Of a stretch of DNA of 5,532 nucleotides, positions 5,259 through 5,532 are shown piece after piece. The translations under genes were made by a program, and so were the position numbers. The stretch covers positions 1 to 5,532 of the forward strand of contig JAGXHP010000004.1 in NCBI GenBank assembly GCA_024636135.1. The letters run 5' to 3'. Source of the DNA: Chloroflexota bacterium (GTDB lineage: Bacteria > Chloroflexota > Limnocylindria > QHBO01). The notes beneath the pieces were generated by a model. That model saw only the letters and a program-made list of their open reading frames with translations, was not told where the DNA came from and searched no databases. Position 1 is the first letter of the stretch; each line of letters begins with the position of its first letter.

Positions 5259-5532
5259 TCCAGAAGTACAGCAGGCTGCGCGTGGCCGACAACTCCGGCG
5301 CGCGAACGCTGATGTGCATCTCCGTCATCGGCCGCTCGACGAGCGACACCGCCGAGGTCGGCGATGTGATCGTGGCCACCGTCAAGCAGGCGCTGCCGAA
5401 CGCGGCCGTGAAGAAGGGCGAGGTCGTGCGCGCCGTGGTGGTGCGCACCACGAAGGAGTACGGCCGCCCGGACGGCAGCCACATCCGGTTCGACGAGAAC
5501 GCCGCGGTCCTCATCACGCCGCAGGGCAGCCC
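5255..5532 (+). CDS. rplN: 50S ribosomal protein L14, 5' part (runs off the window)
   Basis: L14 binds 23S rRNA at the subunit interface, where it takes part in an intersubunit bridge with 16S rRNA. The first 92 codons and two bases are present, against about 122 residues for a full protein. So roughly the last 30 residues, normally including 'GTRIFGPVARELR', are missing at the right edge. Visible family features are 'RLRVADNSGAR' (7-17), 'VGDVIVATVKQALPNAAVKK' (35-54), 'GEVVRAVVVRT' (55-65) and 'RPDGSHIRFDENAAVLI' (71-87). All are characteristic of bacterial L14. The ATG overlaps the rpsQ stop (ATGA) with no separate promoter visible. In E. coli this gene opens the separately transcribed spc operon; here it looks like a continuation of the same message. 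Confidence 0.96.
   Translation, partial: MIQKYSRLRVADNSGARTLMCISVIGRSTSDTAEVGDVIVATVKQALPNAAVKKGEVVRAVVVRTTKEYGRPDGSHIRFDENAAVLITPQGS

Overview
This window is a densely packed, all-plus-strand stretch of the bacterial S10-spc ribosomal protein cluster. Every gene is recognisable by family: the end of rpsJ (S10), then rplC (L3), rplD (L4), rplW (L23), rplB (L2), rpsS (S19), rplV (L22), rpsC (S3), rplP (L16), rpmC (L29), rpsQ (S17) and the start of rplN (L14), which runs off the right edge. The order is the textbook bacterial one. No mobile element, tRNA, rRNA, CRISPR array or foreign insertion is visible.

The DNA is clearly GC-rich with strong G/C third-position use (Lys is nearly always AAG). 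Together with protein wording such as L3 'GLIGRKLGMT', L16 'MLMPKRVKHRKVQRG' and a long S3 tail, this suggests a high-GC, non-proteobacterial lineage. By eye it most resembles Chloroflexota or a nearby soil/freshwater candidate phylum, with Actinomycetota a weaker alternative. This is an impression from sequence style, not a computed placement.

Layout: rpsJ ends at 100. A 67-bp gap (101-167) follows; it is the only sizeable intergenic space and holds a 9-bp-stem hairpin plus the rplC ribosome-binding site. From 168 to the right edge the genes are tightly coupled. Junctions are: rplC/rplD 4-bp overlap (GTGA), rplD/rplW 4-bp overlap (ATGA), rplW-rplB 2-bp gap, rplB-rpsS 11 bp, rpsS-rplV 8 bp, rplV-rpsC 0 bp, rpsC-rplP 2 bp, rplP/rpmC 14-bp overlap, rpmC/rpsQ 1-bp overlap and rpsQ/rplN 4-bp overlap. 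No promoter or terminator is evident between genes, so one polycistronic message with translational coupling is the simplest reading. The products are core components of both subunits: S10, S19, S3 and S17 for the small subunit; L3, L4, L23, L2, L22, L16, L29 and L14 for the large subunit.

The one clear departure from the ordinary is rpsC. After a normal S3 core ending near residue 206, it carries about 172 extra residues of low-complexity, probably disordered sequence. This tail has an Arg-rich block, a Pro/Ala/Thr-rich middle, a Lys/Ala-rich block that includes a near-perfect 12-bp tandem repeat, and an acidic end. I found no convincing evidence of a new multi-gene system here; the findings are modest features within a housekeeping operon.
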